NCBI RefSeq assembly: GCF_017357385.1
Contig: NZ_CP071633.1
Coordinates: 849,961-913,960 of the forward strand
DNA from: Rhizobium sp. NZLR1
GTDB taxonomy: Bacteria; Pseudomonadota; Alphaproteobacteria; Rhizobiales; Rhizobiaceae
Length of the DNA: 64,000 bases
Reading direction: 5' to 3'
The notes under the pieces were generated by a model that was not told where the DNA came from, ran no database searches, and saw only the letters and a program-made list of their open reading frames with translations. Every line of letters begins with the position of its first letter. Positions within the stretch are counted from its first letter, which is position 1. The position numbers were made by a program, and so were the translations under genes. This document shows positions 7,783 to 16,655 of the stretch, piece by piece.

Positions 7783-9027
7783 ATGTCACAACGAGCAGGC
7801 AGTGCCGATCTTCCGCTTCACGGGGGACGTGTGCCACATTGGCTGGGCGACCGGATGACGCGACTCGGTACGCTGATCACCGAGGCGATCGTTCATCACT
7901 ATGGCCGCGACGAATTCCTGCGCAGGCTTGCGCATCCCTTCTGGTTCCAGTCCTTCGGCGCGGTCATGGGCATGGACTGGCATTCCTCCGGCGTCACCAC
8001 CAGCGTTCTCGGCGCCTTGAAACGCGGACTGAAGCCGCGCGCCGGCGAACTCGGCCTGCATGTCTGTGGCGGCCGCGGCGCGCAGTCGCGCAAGACCCCG
8101 CAGGAGCTGCTGTCGATCGGCGAACGGGTCGGTCTCGATGGGGAGGGGCTGGCGACGACGAGCCGTCTCATTGCCAAGGTCGACAGCGCCGCCCTTCAGG
8201 ACGGGTTCGATCTTTATCTGCACGGCTTCATCGTCGCCGATGACGGCCATTGGGTGGTCGTGCAGCAAGGCATGAATGGCGACAAGCGGCAGGCCCGGCG
8301 CTATCACTGGCTGTCGGAAGGGCTGGAGAGCTTCGTCGACTCGCCGCATGCGGCCATCGAGGGCAGGAGCCAGGGCGAGATCGTCAATCTGGCCGACAGG
8401 CGCGCCGAGCGTTCTCGGCGTGGCCAACTCGATCTGCTGGCGACGCTCGGTCCCGACCGGATCGTTCGCGAGGCCGCCGCGCTGCTGCGTGTTGAGCACC
8501 CGGCGCCCGAGCCTGCCGAACAACCGATGCTGCCGCACCTGATCATGCCGACCCATCACGACGTTCGCGAAAGTGACATCATCATGAGGCGCCTGCACGG
8601 AAATCTGGCCGCCGCAGCCGACCGTGGACCGGCGGATTTCGAAGAGCTGCTGCTGGTTCCAGGTGTCGGTGCCCGCACCGTGAATGCGTTGGCCCTGGTG
8701 GCCGAAGTCGTCCACGGCGCGCCTTGCCGTTTTTCCGATCCGGCGCGCTTCTCGATCGCCCATGGCGGCAAGGACCGCCATCCCTTCCCAGTGCCGCTCA
8801 AAGTCTATGACGAGACGATCGGCGTGATGAAATCGGCGGTACAGAAAGGCAGGCTCGGACGGGAGGAGGAACTGCAGGCGCTGAAGCGCCTCGATGACCA
8901 ATCCAGGCAGATGGAACGCTACGTCACCGGTCCAGACCTCAAGGAAATTATCGCCGGCGAATTCCGCCAGTCCGCCGATTTCGGCGGCCGGAGCGTCTTC
9001 GGCTGTGAGGAGCCGCCCGCAGAGTAG
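7783..9027 (+). CDS. DUF763 domain-containing protein
   Basis: 414 residues covering the whole DUF763 family, which is found in many archaea and scattered bacteria and has no established biochemical function. Recognisable features are the N-terminal ADLPLHGGRVPHWL, then HPFWFQSFGAVMGMDWHSSG, LHVCGGRGAQSRKTP and LLLVPGVGARTVNALALVAE. The last looks like a helix-hairpin-helix segment and suggests nucleic-acid contact. The start has AAGGA upstream. It is transcribed away from clsB and ends 22 bases from the convergent flavin-binding gene. Confidence 0.85.
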   Translation: MSQRAGSADLPLHGGRVPHWLGDRMTRLGTLITEAIVHHYGRDEFLRRLAHPFWFQSFGAVMGMDWHSSGVTTSVLGALKRGLKPRAGELGLHVCGGRGAQSRKTPQELLSIGERVGLDGEGLATTSRLIAKVDSAALQDGFDLYLHGFIVADDGHWVVVQQGMNGDKRQARRYHWLSEGLESFVDSPHAAIEGRSQGEIVNLADRRAERSRRGQLDLLATLGPDRIVREAAALLRVEHPAPEPAEQPMLPHLIMPTHHDVRESDIIMRRLHGNLAAAADRGPADFEELLLVPGVGARTVNALALVAEVVHGAPCRFSDPARFSIAHGGKDRHPFPVPLKVYDETIGVMKSAVQKGRLGREEELQALKRLDDQSRQMERYVTGPDLKEIIAGEFRQSADFGGRSVFGCEEPPAE

Positions 9028-9049
9028 GGCACCCCTTTGTGCCACTGTC

Positions 9050-9499
9050 TTAACTCGCTGCGCCGGGTAGGGTGACCTCGCCGTTTTCCTCACCATCCCA
9101 GTACCGGATGGAGGACGCCGAAACTTTGATAAGAACGATCCCGGGAGTGTCCACACCTTCAGGAAACCACCGCTGGAGATCGGGCACCCAATGTTCTTCG
9201 AACGCCGCCTTGTCCCGCACCAGCGAGGCGAAGCCCTCGACAGCGATGAAAATCCCCGGTTTGCCGAGGAGGCTGGGAGGTGCCGTGAACGTCAGCGAGA
9301 CGATGTCGATGCCTTCGATCTCCGTGATTTTCCTGCTGTCCTCATACGAAAAGAACCAGGAATCCCCGTCATATTCGACGTCGCCATTATTGCTCATCGG
9401 TCGGGCCGAGATGCAGCCCGACCCGGCGTTCGTCGACAGCATGCAGAAATCGATCTTCTTCAGTTGTGAGGATAGGTCTTCGAGGGTCATGGACGCCAT
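9050..9499 (-). CDS. Pyridoxamine 5'-phosphate oxidase-like (general stress protein 26 type)
   Basis: 149-residue split-barrel flavin-binding protein. It opens with a typical CMLSTNAGSGCISARPMS segment, then DSWFFSYEDSRKITEIEG and a central VSLTFTAPPSLLGKPG block, as in the GSP26/YzzA group. These proteins bind FMN or related cofactors and are usually induced by stress; the reaction is mostly unknown. The ATG at 9499 with GGGAG 6 bases upstream is preferred over the longer frame from 9547. A promoter resembling the EcfG consensus lies upstream. Confidence 0.82.
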   Translation of the reverse strand: MASMTLEDLSSQLKKIDFCMLSTNAGSGCISARPMSNNGDVEYDGDSWFFSYEDSRKITEIEGIDIVSLTFTAPPSLLGKPGIFIAVEGFASLVRDKAAFEEHWVPDLQRWFPEGVDTPGIVLIKVSASSIRYWDGEENGEVTLPGAAS

Positions 9500-9530
9500 T
9501 GCGATCTCCCGGGTTTGAATGCTCGGGAGT

Positions 9531-9555
9531 AGCGTGCAGGCGTCCAAATTGTTCC
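9531..9555 (-). promoter_or_regulatory. Near-consensus EcfG-type promoter
   Basis: On the minus strand GGAAC (9555-9551) is followed after 16 bases by CGCT (9534-9531); the consensus is CGTT, so one base differs. It lies 32 bases upstream of the GSP26-like start at 9499, the correct distance for a short-leader promoter. Support comes from the two exact motifs within 5 kb. Confidence 0.5.
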
Positions 9556-9687
9556 GTGGAAAGCCTACGTGACTAAGCCTCCATCCTTTTGATCTATTCC
9601 CGCAAGGTTTAAGGATGGAAGTATGCAGGAATTCCAGGGGTTACAGCAGCGTCCTATGCAAAGCTGAAGATAAGCGGCGCTATACCC

Positions 9688-10605
9688 TCAATGGCCGTCG
9701 GGCGGGACGGCTTCGACCGGAACCGTCTCTTTCAGGTTCTTCCGGTGGAAGATGAAGAGCCCGGCAAAGACGATGATTGCGGCGCCGATGACGATCTGTG
9801 CATCGGGAATATCATTGAAGAAGAAATAGCCCAGAATGATCGCCCAGAGCAGCAGCGTATACTGCAGCGGCGCCAACAGCGATGCCGGCGCGAGCTTCAG
9901 CGAGCGTGTGATCAGCAGGTGCGCGCAGGAGGCGACGATCCCGAGCAATAGCATGCCGGCCCAATCGACGAGTGTTGCCGGCTGCCAATGGCCGATGCTC
10001 AACACGATGCCGGTCGCCAGGGCGGCGATCGTCTGCCATGTCACGAGCGTCGTATCGCTGGTCGAACGTAGATAGCGGCTCATCACCAGCGACAGCGCAA
10101 AGGCAAAACTGCCAACAAGACCGAAGAGCGACGGAAGCGACAGCATCGCCGTCGATGGACGCAGTGCAATGACGACACCTGCAAAGCCAAGCAGAACGGC
10201 AAGCCAACGGCGCCAGCCGATCTTCTCTCCGAGAAAGAAATGCGAGAGCGCCGCAATGTAGATCGGCCCGGCCATATAGAAGGTCATGACATCTGCGAGC
10301 GGCAGATAGGCGACGGCGGCGTAGAACAGGGCAACATCGGCGGTCGCCATGGCGACCCGGATGAACTGGAGGCCCTTCTGTTCGACGCGAAACAGGGCCA
10401 TCGGCCCTTGTCGCGCGATCATCGGCCCGAGCACAACGAAAGCGCCGACGGAGCGGATAACCAGCACTTGGCCGACGGCAAAGCTTGCGACCAGCCACTT
10501 GCCCATCGCATCGTTCAGTGCAAAGAGCAGATCGCCGAGCAGCATCAGCACGACGCCGGTCATGATCAGGTTTCCGGCATTGGCTGCGGCCGTCTTGGTC
10601 TTCAT
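9688..10605 (-). CDS. EamA/DMT-family transporter
   Basis: 305-residue inner-membrane protein with about ten hydrophobic segments arranged as two EamA repeats. The first half contains LIRSVGAFVVLGP and YMAGPIYIAALSHFFLGEKIGWRRWLAV, the second LAPLQYTLLLWAIILGYFFF, both characteristic positions of the family. It is probably a metabolite or drug exporter; the substrate is unknown. The ATG at 10605 has AGGA 8 bases upstream and is preferred over the upstream frame from 10677. It stands alone and divergent from the epoxide hydrolase. Confidence 0.85.
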   Translation of the reverse strand: MKTKTAAANAGNLIMTGVVLMLLGDLLFALNDAMGKWLVASFAVGQVLVIRSVGAFVVLGPMIARQGPMALFRVEQKGLQFIRVAMATADVALFYAAVAYLPLADVMTFYMAGPIYIAALSHFFLGEKIGWRRWLAVLLGFAGVVIALRPSTAMLSLPSLFGLVGSFAFALSLVMSRYLRSTSDTTLVTWQTIAALATGIVLSIGHWQPATLVDWAGMLLLGIVASCAHLLITRSLKLAPASLLAPLQYTLLLWAIILGYFFFNDIPDAQIVIGAAIIVFAGLFIFHRKNLKETVPVEAVPPDGH

Positions 10606-10876
10606 ATGGCGTCCTTGCAAGAGGGGCCGCTCAGGCGCGGCCGAGGTCGGCTTCAGCTTTAACACCGCCGATGTCAACGGTTAGTTTCACCCGCAATTTG
10701 ATTGATCGCCGCCATCGCTGGGGCCGCGGTGCTCCCGTCACGTTCCCTAGCGGGGCGTCCTCGCCGCTATGCCGGACATCTGCGGATACAAATCGGCGTG
10801 ACCTCGGACATATCTCGGATACATGAAAAAGGCACCGTCTTGGGGCGAAAATTCAACCCTAAAACGGAGTTTCCCT

Positions 10877-12160
10877 TTGACGTCCCTCCCTCCTGATATT
10901 AACCGCCGCAATTTTCTGGCGGCCGCCGCCATCGCCGGCACTGCAACGATATTAAAGCCTGCGATGTCATTTGCTTCCACTGGCGCAGCCCACGAGATTC
11001 GACCTTTCAAGGTAAGCGTTCCCGACAGCGCTCTCCAAGAGTTGAAGCAGCGCCTTGCCTCAGCGCGATGGCCCGCCAAGGAAACCGTCGGTGACGACTC
11101 CCAGGGCGTCCAGCTCGACCGTTTTCGCGCCCTCGTGAACTATTGGCAGGACGGTTACGACTGGCGGAAGGTCGAGGAAAAGCTCAATGCCATTCCGATG
11201 TTCATTACCGAAATCGATGGGCTCGACATCCATTTCATCCACGTCCGCTCCAGGCACGAGAACGCGCTGCCGTTGATCATGACCCATGGCTGGCCGGGTT
11301 CGATCCTTGAAATGCTCAAGGTCATCGATCCGCTGACAAACCCGACAGCTCACGGCGGGAGGGCCGAGGATGCCTTCCATCTGGTCGTTCCCTCGATTCC
11401 GGGCTTCGGTTTTTCCGGTAAACCGGACGTGCGGGGATGGGGTTCCGACCACATCGGTCGCGCATGGAGCACGCTCATGGACCGGCTCGGATACCAAAAA
11501 TACGTCTCCCAGGGTGGCGATTGCGGCTCGGTCATCTCGCAGCGCATGGCGCATCAGAACGTTCCCGGTTTGCTGGGCATTCATCTCACCATGCCTGCAA
11601 TCGTCCCGCGCGAAATCGTACCTCTCCTCGCTGCAGGCGCTGCCGCACCCGAAGAGTTCAACGAGGAGGAGCGAGCTTGTTTCGATAAGCTGGCGATCTT
11701 CTACCGAGATAGCGCTGCCTACGCGCAAATGATGGTCACCCGTCCGCAGACCATCGGCTATTCGTTGGTAGATTCACCGGTCGGAATGGCCGCTTGGATG
11801 TACGACAAGTTTGCTGAATGGACATTTAGCGACAAGCAGCCGGAAAAGGTCCTGACGCGCGACGAGATGCTCGACGACATTTCGCTCTACTGGTTCACGG
11901 AGACCGGTGCCTCGGCTGCCCAAATCTATTGGGAAGACCATACCAACAACTTCAATGCCCTCGACAAGATCCCGACGTTGCCGGTGGCGGTCAGCGTCTT
12001 CCCAGGGGAAATTTATCAAGCCCCGAGGTCGTGGACAGAGCGAGCCTACGGCAACCTGATCTATTTCAACGAGGTTGATAACGGCGGACATTTCGGCGCT
12101 TGGGAACAGCCCGCGATCTTCACGAACGAAGTTCGGGCGGCGTTCCGTTCGCTACGCTAA
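10877..12160 (+). CDS. Tat-exported epoxide hydrolase (alpha/beta hydrolase, EHN domain)
   Basis: 427 residues when read from TTG at 10877, which has GGAG 7 bases upstream; an ATG at 10823 without a good ribosome site would add 18 residues. A twin-arginine signal (NRRNFLAAAAIAG) implies export to the periplasm. The epoxide-hydrolase N-terminal domain (FKVSVPDSALQELKQRL) precedes the catalytic domain, with oxyanion motif HGWPGS, nucleophile Asp in QGGDCGSV and a C-terminal His near DNGGHFGAW. It probably hydrolyses epoxides to diols; the substrate is unknown. A strong hairpin follows the stop. Confidence 0.88.
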   Translation: MTSLPPDINRRNFLAAAAIAGTATILKPAMSFASTGAAHEIRPFKVSVPDSALQELKQRLASARWPAKETVGDDSQGVQLDRFRALVNYWQDGYDWRKVEEKLNAIPMFITEIDGLDIHFIHVRSRHENALPLIMTHGWPGSILEMLKVIDPLTNPTAHGGRAEDAFHLVVPSIPGFGFSGKPDVRGWGSDHIGRAWSTLMDRLGYQKYVSQGGDCGSVISQRMAHQNVPGLLGIHLTMPAIVPREIVPLLAAGAAAPEEFNEEERACFDKLAIFYRDSAAYAQMMVTRPQTIGYSLVDSPVGMAAWMYDKFAEWTFSDKQPEKVLTRDEMLDDISLYWFTETGASAAQIYWEDHTNNFNALDKIPTLPVAVSVFPGEIYQAPRSWTERAYGNLIYFNEVDNGGHFGAWEQPAIFTNEVRAAFRSLR

Positions 12161-12171
12161 GTCGAGTGCTT

Positions 12172-12199
12172 GATGGCCGTCGCGATTGCGGCGGCCATC
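12172..12199 (+). terminator. Strong hairpin after the epoxide hydrolase gene
   Basis: Stem of 12 pairs (GATGGCCG outer arm pairing with CGGCCATC, extended inward by one wobble and three pairs) with loop GATT. It starts 11 bases after the stop. It lacks a downstream T run, so it is a terminator-like or mRNA-stabilising hairpin rather than a proven intrinsic terminator. Confidence 0.45.
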
Positions 12200-12294
12200 C
12201 CTTCAGCCGCAAGCGAGCGCGTCGTCCGATATCCCTTTCGAGTTCTGTTTCAAGCACTTTGCGTTAAGGGCGGGTGTCGTGGTAGGAGTTGGGT

Positions 12295-12612
12295 ATGAAC
12301 TCACTAAGCGATATAGATTGCCAAAGCTGCGGCGCGTGTTGCTCTTTTTCATCGGATTGGCCAAGATTTTCTACGGAAAGTGATGCTGCTCTCGATTTGC
12401 TGCCACCGCGCTTCGTTGCGGCAGATGAGACGGGAATGCGTTGTAGCGGGTCGCGTTGCTCTGCGTTGGCAGGTCGGGTCGGTTTTGAGACATCGTGCCT
12501 CGTTTACGATATTCGGCCTGTCGTTTGTCGCGAATGCGTTCCTGGAGATGATGCCTGCCTGATGGCGCGTGAAGCCTTCGGATTAACGCTGCCGCATCAG
12601 ATCCTCGGGTAG
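12295..12612 (+). CDS. YkgJ-family cysteine-cluster protein
   Basis: 105 residues. The N-terminal CQSCGACCSF and later Cys residues, including RPVVCRECVPGD, form the Zn- or Fe-binding cysteine cluster of the YkgJ (UPF0153) family. The molecular role is not established. The ATG at 12295 is chosen because GGAG lies 6 bases upstream; a TTG two codons earlier is possible. Single gene between the epoxide hydrolase and the convergent deoxyribosyltransferase. Confidence 0.82.
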   Translation: MNSLSDIDCQSCGACCSFSSDWPRFSTESDAALDLLPPRFVAADETGMRCSGSRCSALAGRVGFETSCLVYDIRPVVCRECVPGDDACLMAREAFGLTLPHQILG

Positions 12613-12709
12613 GCCAGCGCTTGAACGGGAACCAAATTCATAGCTTTGCGCGGAAGATAAACGAATTCGGGCGATTTATCCTCGACCTCGAACGCCTGAA
12701 CCAAGCATT

Positions 12710-13279
12710 TTAGCGCAGCTTTTCAACGGCGATGGCGAGACACGTCTTGAATGCGGCGAGGTCGGTATAGAGCGCATCCCGAGGCGCGTCTCCGACGATG
12801 AGGACGCCACCGCGCCGCTCGATCCCGGCGTGCAGCATGAGATTGTCGGCCAGGCCAAAATCCTCGACGGCAATCCCGTTCGGGTCTCGCAGTCGACCGT
12901 CGGCATCATAGGCGAGGGCCCCGCCGTAAAGATCGCTCACCCGTCCGCTGTGATCTCGGGCCACATTCGTGTAGGCGAATACCGGCTTACCACTTGCGCA
13001 CATGAATCCGAGTTCGAAGGCCGTCCCGGTATCGGCGGCAATGCCACGAAAGGGCGTCAGATTGGCGATGATGGCGTCAGCCTCCATCATCATCTTTTCG
13101 TCCACCGCGTTTATTGCCGCTGCGCGCTCGCGCTTCGAGTTCGTGTGCGGGATTTCCAGATCACCGGGCGAGAGTGGGAAAAGTCCCGCCTCGCGCGCAA
13201 GCGCTGCCTTCCGGTCGAGCATTTCACGGGCGTTTGGAAGGAAGACCTCCGGACCGGCCAGATAAACTTTTTTTGTCAT
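12710..13279 (-). CDS. Nucleoside 2-deoxyribosyltransferase family protein
   Basis: 189 residues. The start KKVYLAGPEVFLPNA is the usual nucleotide-binding first strand of the family, and GTAFELGFMCASGKPVFAYT carries the conserved Glu that acts as nucleophile. The Asp-rich MEADAIIANLTPFRG segment is also typical. It would transfer deoxyribose between nucleobases or hydrolyse modified nucleotides; the exact substrate is not predictable. The ATG at 13279 is chosen over a start 19 codons upstream because the fold begins there; AAGG lies 12 bases upstream, which is rather far. Confidence 0.83.
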   Translation of the reverse strand: MTKKVYLAGPEVFLPNAREMLDRKAALAREAGLFPLSPGDLEIPHTNSKRERAAAINAVDEKMMMEADAIIANLTPFRGIAADTGTAFELGFMCASGKPVFAYTNVARDHSGRVSDLYGGALAYDADGRLRDPNGIAVEDFGLADNLMLHAGIERRGGVLIVGDAPRDALYTDLAAFKTCLAIAVEKLR

Positions 13280-13521
13280 AGACGAATTGCACCTTAATGG
13301 GATGGGCTCGGAATACCTCCCTTGCTGTATAGCCAAGGAGGATCACAATCCAGTGGACGAGAACCGCCCGCGACGCGCAGCGTGTACCAATCAGATCGTT
13401 AGCCGATGGAATTGTTCCGTAGCGTGTTGGTCCGGTCGATGGCTCTTCATAGGACTAAAGCCCTATGCTGGAACGAGCCCGCGCAGATGACGTTCAGCCG
13501 ATAGCTGAAGGAGCTGAAGAG

Positions 13522-13773
13522 ATGTCGATGCGCCGCGATTTTTGGGACCAACCCGTTGAGGTCATCATTGGGGATGGCGACCACCTTAAGAGTATCCGCA
13601 GCAGCCGGGACGCGCTCGCATATCTCATGACCTGTTGGCCGCGTGAGAGAGCAGCCTCCTTCGCCGTCGCGAAGAGGATCTGCACGGACGCCGTTGACGG
13701 GCGGGCAGATCCATCCGCTGCCGCATTGGCATTCAAAGTTGCGGCTGAGGAAGCCGGCGTCCTTCACCGCTAG
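13522..13773 (+). CDS. DUF982 domain-containing protein
   Basis: 83 residues, the normal size of DUF982, a family abundant in rhizobia with unknown function. Recognised by FWDQPVEVIIGDGDHLKSI near the start and YLMTCWPRERAASFAVAKRIC in the middle. The ATG at 13522 is preferred over 13465 because AGGAG lies 8 bases upstream and family members start here. It sits alone before the sugar operon promoter region. Confidence 0.8.
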   Translation: MSMRRDFWDQPVEVIIGDGDHLKSIRSSRDALAYLMTCWPRERAASFAVAKRICTDAVDGRADPSAAALAFKVAAEEAGVLHR

Positions 13774-13995
13774 CCGTTCTTTGCGTCGAGGAAAAGCGAT
13801 TGGGCACACAGTCGGACCTTCAGTGATTTCATGTGAAATATATTTCAGTGCGTGAATTTTATTGACAGCTCTCTATCGTTGGGATTACCTGCCCATACCG
13901 GACTTCGAGGAGGAACTCCGGTCTTCAATGGATCATCGGCAGCCGCTCAGGTGCCGCCGGATATTTGGGAGGGGCCTCGGCCTCGAGGAGGAAAC
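13774..13995. promoter_or_regulatory. Promoter/operator region of the SorC-controlled sugar operon
   Basis: Non-coding leader of 222 bases. It contains a perfect 14-base palindrome TGAAATATATTTCA at 13834-13847, flanked by further TTTCA and TGAA half-sites, forming a cluster of dyads. A TTGACA box at 13862-13867 could serve as the -35 element; no clear -10 element is seen at the expected spacing. The palindrome is a good candidate operator for the SorC-family regulator encoded within the operon (inference). Confidence 0.6.
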
Positions 13996-15024
13996 TTGCG
14001 CAGATTTCTAAGCACGACCGCATTGGCGGTCCTCGCATCGACACTATTGGCTGGCGTGGCCAGCGCAGACACGGAAAATCCGTTCCGCTGCAAGCCGGGC
14101 GAAAAATACGTCATGAATGTGATGGTCTCGGGCGTCGAATATTGGTTTCCGGTCTATGAGATGTTCAAGCAGGCCGGTCAGCAGCTCGGTTGCGAGACGG
14201 CTTATACCGGCACGCCGGAATATGACGTCAACAAGCAGATTGCCACCTTCGACCAGGCGCTGGCCCAGAACCCGGCCGGTATCCTCGTTCATCCGATGAA
14301 CTCCGACCCGTTTATCGAGCCGATCAACCGGGCTATCGATCAGGGCACGGCGGTCGTTACCTTCGCAGCCGATGCGCCGCTCTCCAAGCGCATCTCGTTC
14401 ATCACCTCGGACAATACCCGCGAAGGCACCTATGCGGCCGACGCGATCGCCGGAAAGATGGGCGGCAAGGGGGAATATGCCGTTCTGGAAAATCCGGGCC
14501 AGGATAATCATGACAAGCGTATTGCCGCCTTCATCGCCCGTATGGAGGAAAAATATCCGGAGATGAAGCTGGTCGGCCGCGCCGCGTCCAACCAGGACCC
14601 GAACAAGGCCTACCAGGGCCTGATGAGCCTGGTGCAGGCCCATCCGAACATTGGCGCCGTCTTCATGCCGGAAGCGAACTCGGCAATCGGCGCTTCGCAG
14701 GCCAACAAGGAAAGCGGCGGCAAGATCCTGGTGATGTGCGCCGACGTCAACGCCAACATCCTCGACATGATCAAGGCGGGCGAGGTGTTCGGCTCGATCA
14801 ACCCGAACCAGGGCATGCAGGGTTACATGGGCTTCATGCTGCTGTGGCTGGCCAAGCATCCGGAACTCATCGACCCGATGAACGACGCCAAGCGCGCCAG
14901 CTTCAACCCGATGAGCATTCCGTTCGTCGACAACGGCCTGTCGATCGTCACGGCTGACAATGCCGACGACTTCTACTGGGACAAGTACCTGAAGCGGCGG
15001 GGCACCAAAGGCATCGAGGAGTAA
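13996..15024 (+). CDS. Sugar ABC transporter substrate-binding protein (RbsB-like)
   Basis: 342 residues from a TTG start with GAGGAGG 4 bases upstream; the frame is open further upstream but without secretion features. A signal peptide ([15 protein letters not shown] to VASA, about 24 residues) precedes a Peripla_BP_4 domain. Typical segments are [24 protein letters not shown] and [15 protein letters not shown]. The periplasmic protein feeds the RbsA-like ATPase and permease that follow. Compared with AI-2-binding LsrB, the residues around the ligand pocket differ (GQDNHDK in place of the LsrB Asp-Gln pair), so AI-2 is unlikely. The ligand is probably a polyol or sugar. Confidence 0.9.
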   Translation: MRRFLSTTALAVLASTLLAGVASADTENPFRCKPGEKYVMNVMVSGVEYWFPVYEMFKQAGQQLGCETAYTGTPEYDVNKQIATFDQALAQNPAGILVHPMNSDPFIEPINRAIDQGTAVVTFAADAPLSKRISFITSDNTREGTYAADAIAGKMGGKGEYAVLENPGQDNHDKRIAAFIARMEEKYPEMKLVGRAASNQDPNKAYQGLMSLVQAHPNIGAVFMPEANSAIGASQANKESGGKILVMCADVNANILDMIKAGEVFGSINPNQGMQGYMGFMLLWLAKHPELIDPMNDAKRASFNPMSIPFVDNGLSIVTADNADDFYWDKYLKRRGTKGIEE

Positions 15025-15086
15025 GCCTTTGGCTGGCTGTCCGGGCAGAAGCTCCGGACAGCCGCTGCGGAAATGAGGAGGAGAGG

Positions 15087-16628
15087 ATGATGGCGTCGGT
15101 GCCGGTTCTGGAAATCCGCAATGTCAGCAAGCACTTCGGTGCGGTGAAGGCGTTGACGCAGGTGAGCTTCAGCTTGGAAAGAGGCGAGGTTCATGCGCTT
15201 TGCGGCGAAAACGGCGCGGGCAAGTCGACGCTTATGAACATCATTGCCGGCGTGCTGCAGCCGACCGAGGGGGACGTTCTCGTCGACGGCGCGCCGGTAA
15301 AAGTGACGTCGCCGGCCGTGGCGCAATCGCTCGGGCTTGGCCTCGTGCATCAGGAAATCGCGCTCTGCCCCGATGCGACGGTGGCCGAGAATATGTTCAT
15401 GGCCGCTACCAATCGTCGCCGCTCGCCTTTCATGAATTATGGCAGGCTGGAGCGGGATGCGCAGGTCGTGATGAGCCGTCTGGCGCCGATCGACGTCCGC
15501 CGCAAAGTCGGCGACTTGTCGATTTCCAGCCAACAGCTCGTCGAGATCGCCAAGGCACTGACGCTCGATTGCCGGGTGCTGATCTTCGACGAGCCGACGG
15601 CAGCGCTGACGGAATCGGAGACGCAGATCCTGTTCGCTATCATCCGCGACCTCAAGGCGCAGGGTATTTCGATTATCTATATCAGCCACCGCATGGCCGA
15701 AATCTTCAGCCTGTGCGACCGGGTCACCGTGTTTCGCGATGGCCGTTATGTCTCGACGGAGAAAGTGGCGGATTTGACGCCGGACGATGTGGTGCGCCGG
15801 ATGGTCGGGCGCGAGATCACCCAGCTCTATCCGGAAAAGCAGGCGCCGGCGGAGCGGACCGATGAGATCATTCTGAGCGTCCGCGATCTCGGCGACGGCA
15901 GCCGCTTCACGGATGTGAACTTCGACCTGCGCAAAGGGGAAATTCTCGGCGTTGGCGGGCTGATCGGCTCGGGCCGCACCGAGATAGCCGAAGGTATTTG
16001 CGGGTTGCGGCCGGTAATCGACGGCGAGGTGCAACTGCATGGACAGCGGCTGCGGGCGCGCTCCTATGCGCAGGCGGTGCAAGCGGGCGTCGTCTACCTG
16101 TCGGAAGACCGGAAAGGCTCCGGCATTTTCCTCGATCTTTCCATTGCCCAGAACATTGCCGTTCTCGATTTGAAGTCACTGACCGGGCCGCTCGGACTGT
16201 TAAATTCCAAGGCCGAGGCGGATCGTGCCCGCGACCTGGTTCGGCGGCTCGGCGTGCGGATGGGTGGCATCGACATGCCGGTCTCGTCGCTGTCGGGCGG
16301 AAACCAGCAGAAGGTGGCGATCGCCAAGCAGCTGGCGGTCAATCCCAAGGTCATCCTGATGGACGAGCCGACCCGCGGCATCGATGTCGGCGCCAAATCG
16401 GAAATCCACCGGCTGCTGCGCGATCTCGCGCGCTCCGGCATCGGCATCGTCGTCATCTCGTCGGAACTGCCGGAGCTTCTCGGCCTGTGCGACCGGGTGC
16501 TGGTCATCCACGAGGGCACCGTGGCAGGCGAGGTCGAGGGCGAGACGATGACGGAGGAAGCGATCATGCGGCTCGCGTCGGGTATCGGCGGTCACGATAA
16601 TTCAAAGGCATCAGAGCATGCCGCATAG
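15087..16628 (+). CDS. Sugar ABC transporter ATP-binding protein, two ATPase domains (RbsA/MglA type)
   Basis: 513-residue cytosolic ATPase with tandem ABC domains. Domain 1 has Walker [10 protein letters not shown], a Q-loop before HQEIALCPD, and Walker [11 protein letters not shown]. Domain 2 has the degenerate P-loop [10 protein letters not shown] usual for this class, signature [16 protein letters not shown] and Walker [16 protein letters not shown]. The signature of domain 1 is altered ([14 protein letters not shown]), as in RbsA relatives. A strong GGAGGAGAGG site precedes ATG-ATG. Second gene of the sugar operon. Confidence 0.93.
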   Translation: MMASVPVLEIRNVSKHFGAVKALTQVSFSLERGEVHALCGENGAGKSTLMNIIAGVLQPTEGDVLVDGAPVKVTSPAVAQSLGLGLVHQEIALCPDATVAENMFMAATNRRRSPFMNYGRLERDAQVVMSRLAPIDVRRKVGDLSISSQQLVEIAKALTLDCRVLIFDEPTAALTESETQILFAIIRDLKAQGISIIYISHRMAEIFSLCDRVTVFRDGRYVSTEKVADLTPDDVVRRMVGREITQLYPEKQAPAERTDEIILSVRDLGDGSRFTDVNFDLRKGEILGVGGLIGSGRTEIAEGICGLRPVIDGEVQLHGQRLRARSYAQAVQAGVVYLSEDRKGSGIFLDLSIAQNIAVLDLKSLTGPLGLLNSKAEADRARDLVRRLGVRMGGIDMPVSSLSGGNQQKVAIAKQLAVNPKVILMDEPTRGIDVGAKSEIHRLLRDLARSGIGIVVISSELPELLGLCDRVLVIHEGTVAGEVEGETMTEEAIMRLASGIGGHDNSKASEHAA

Positions 16629-16655
16629 AGAAAAAGCAGGGCAGGAGACAAGGTC

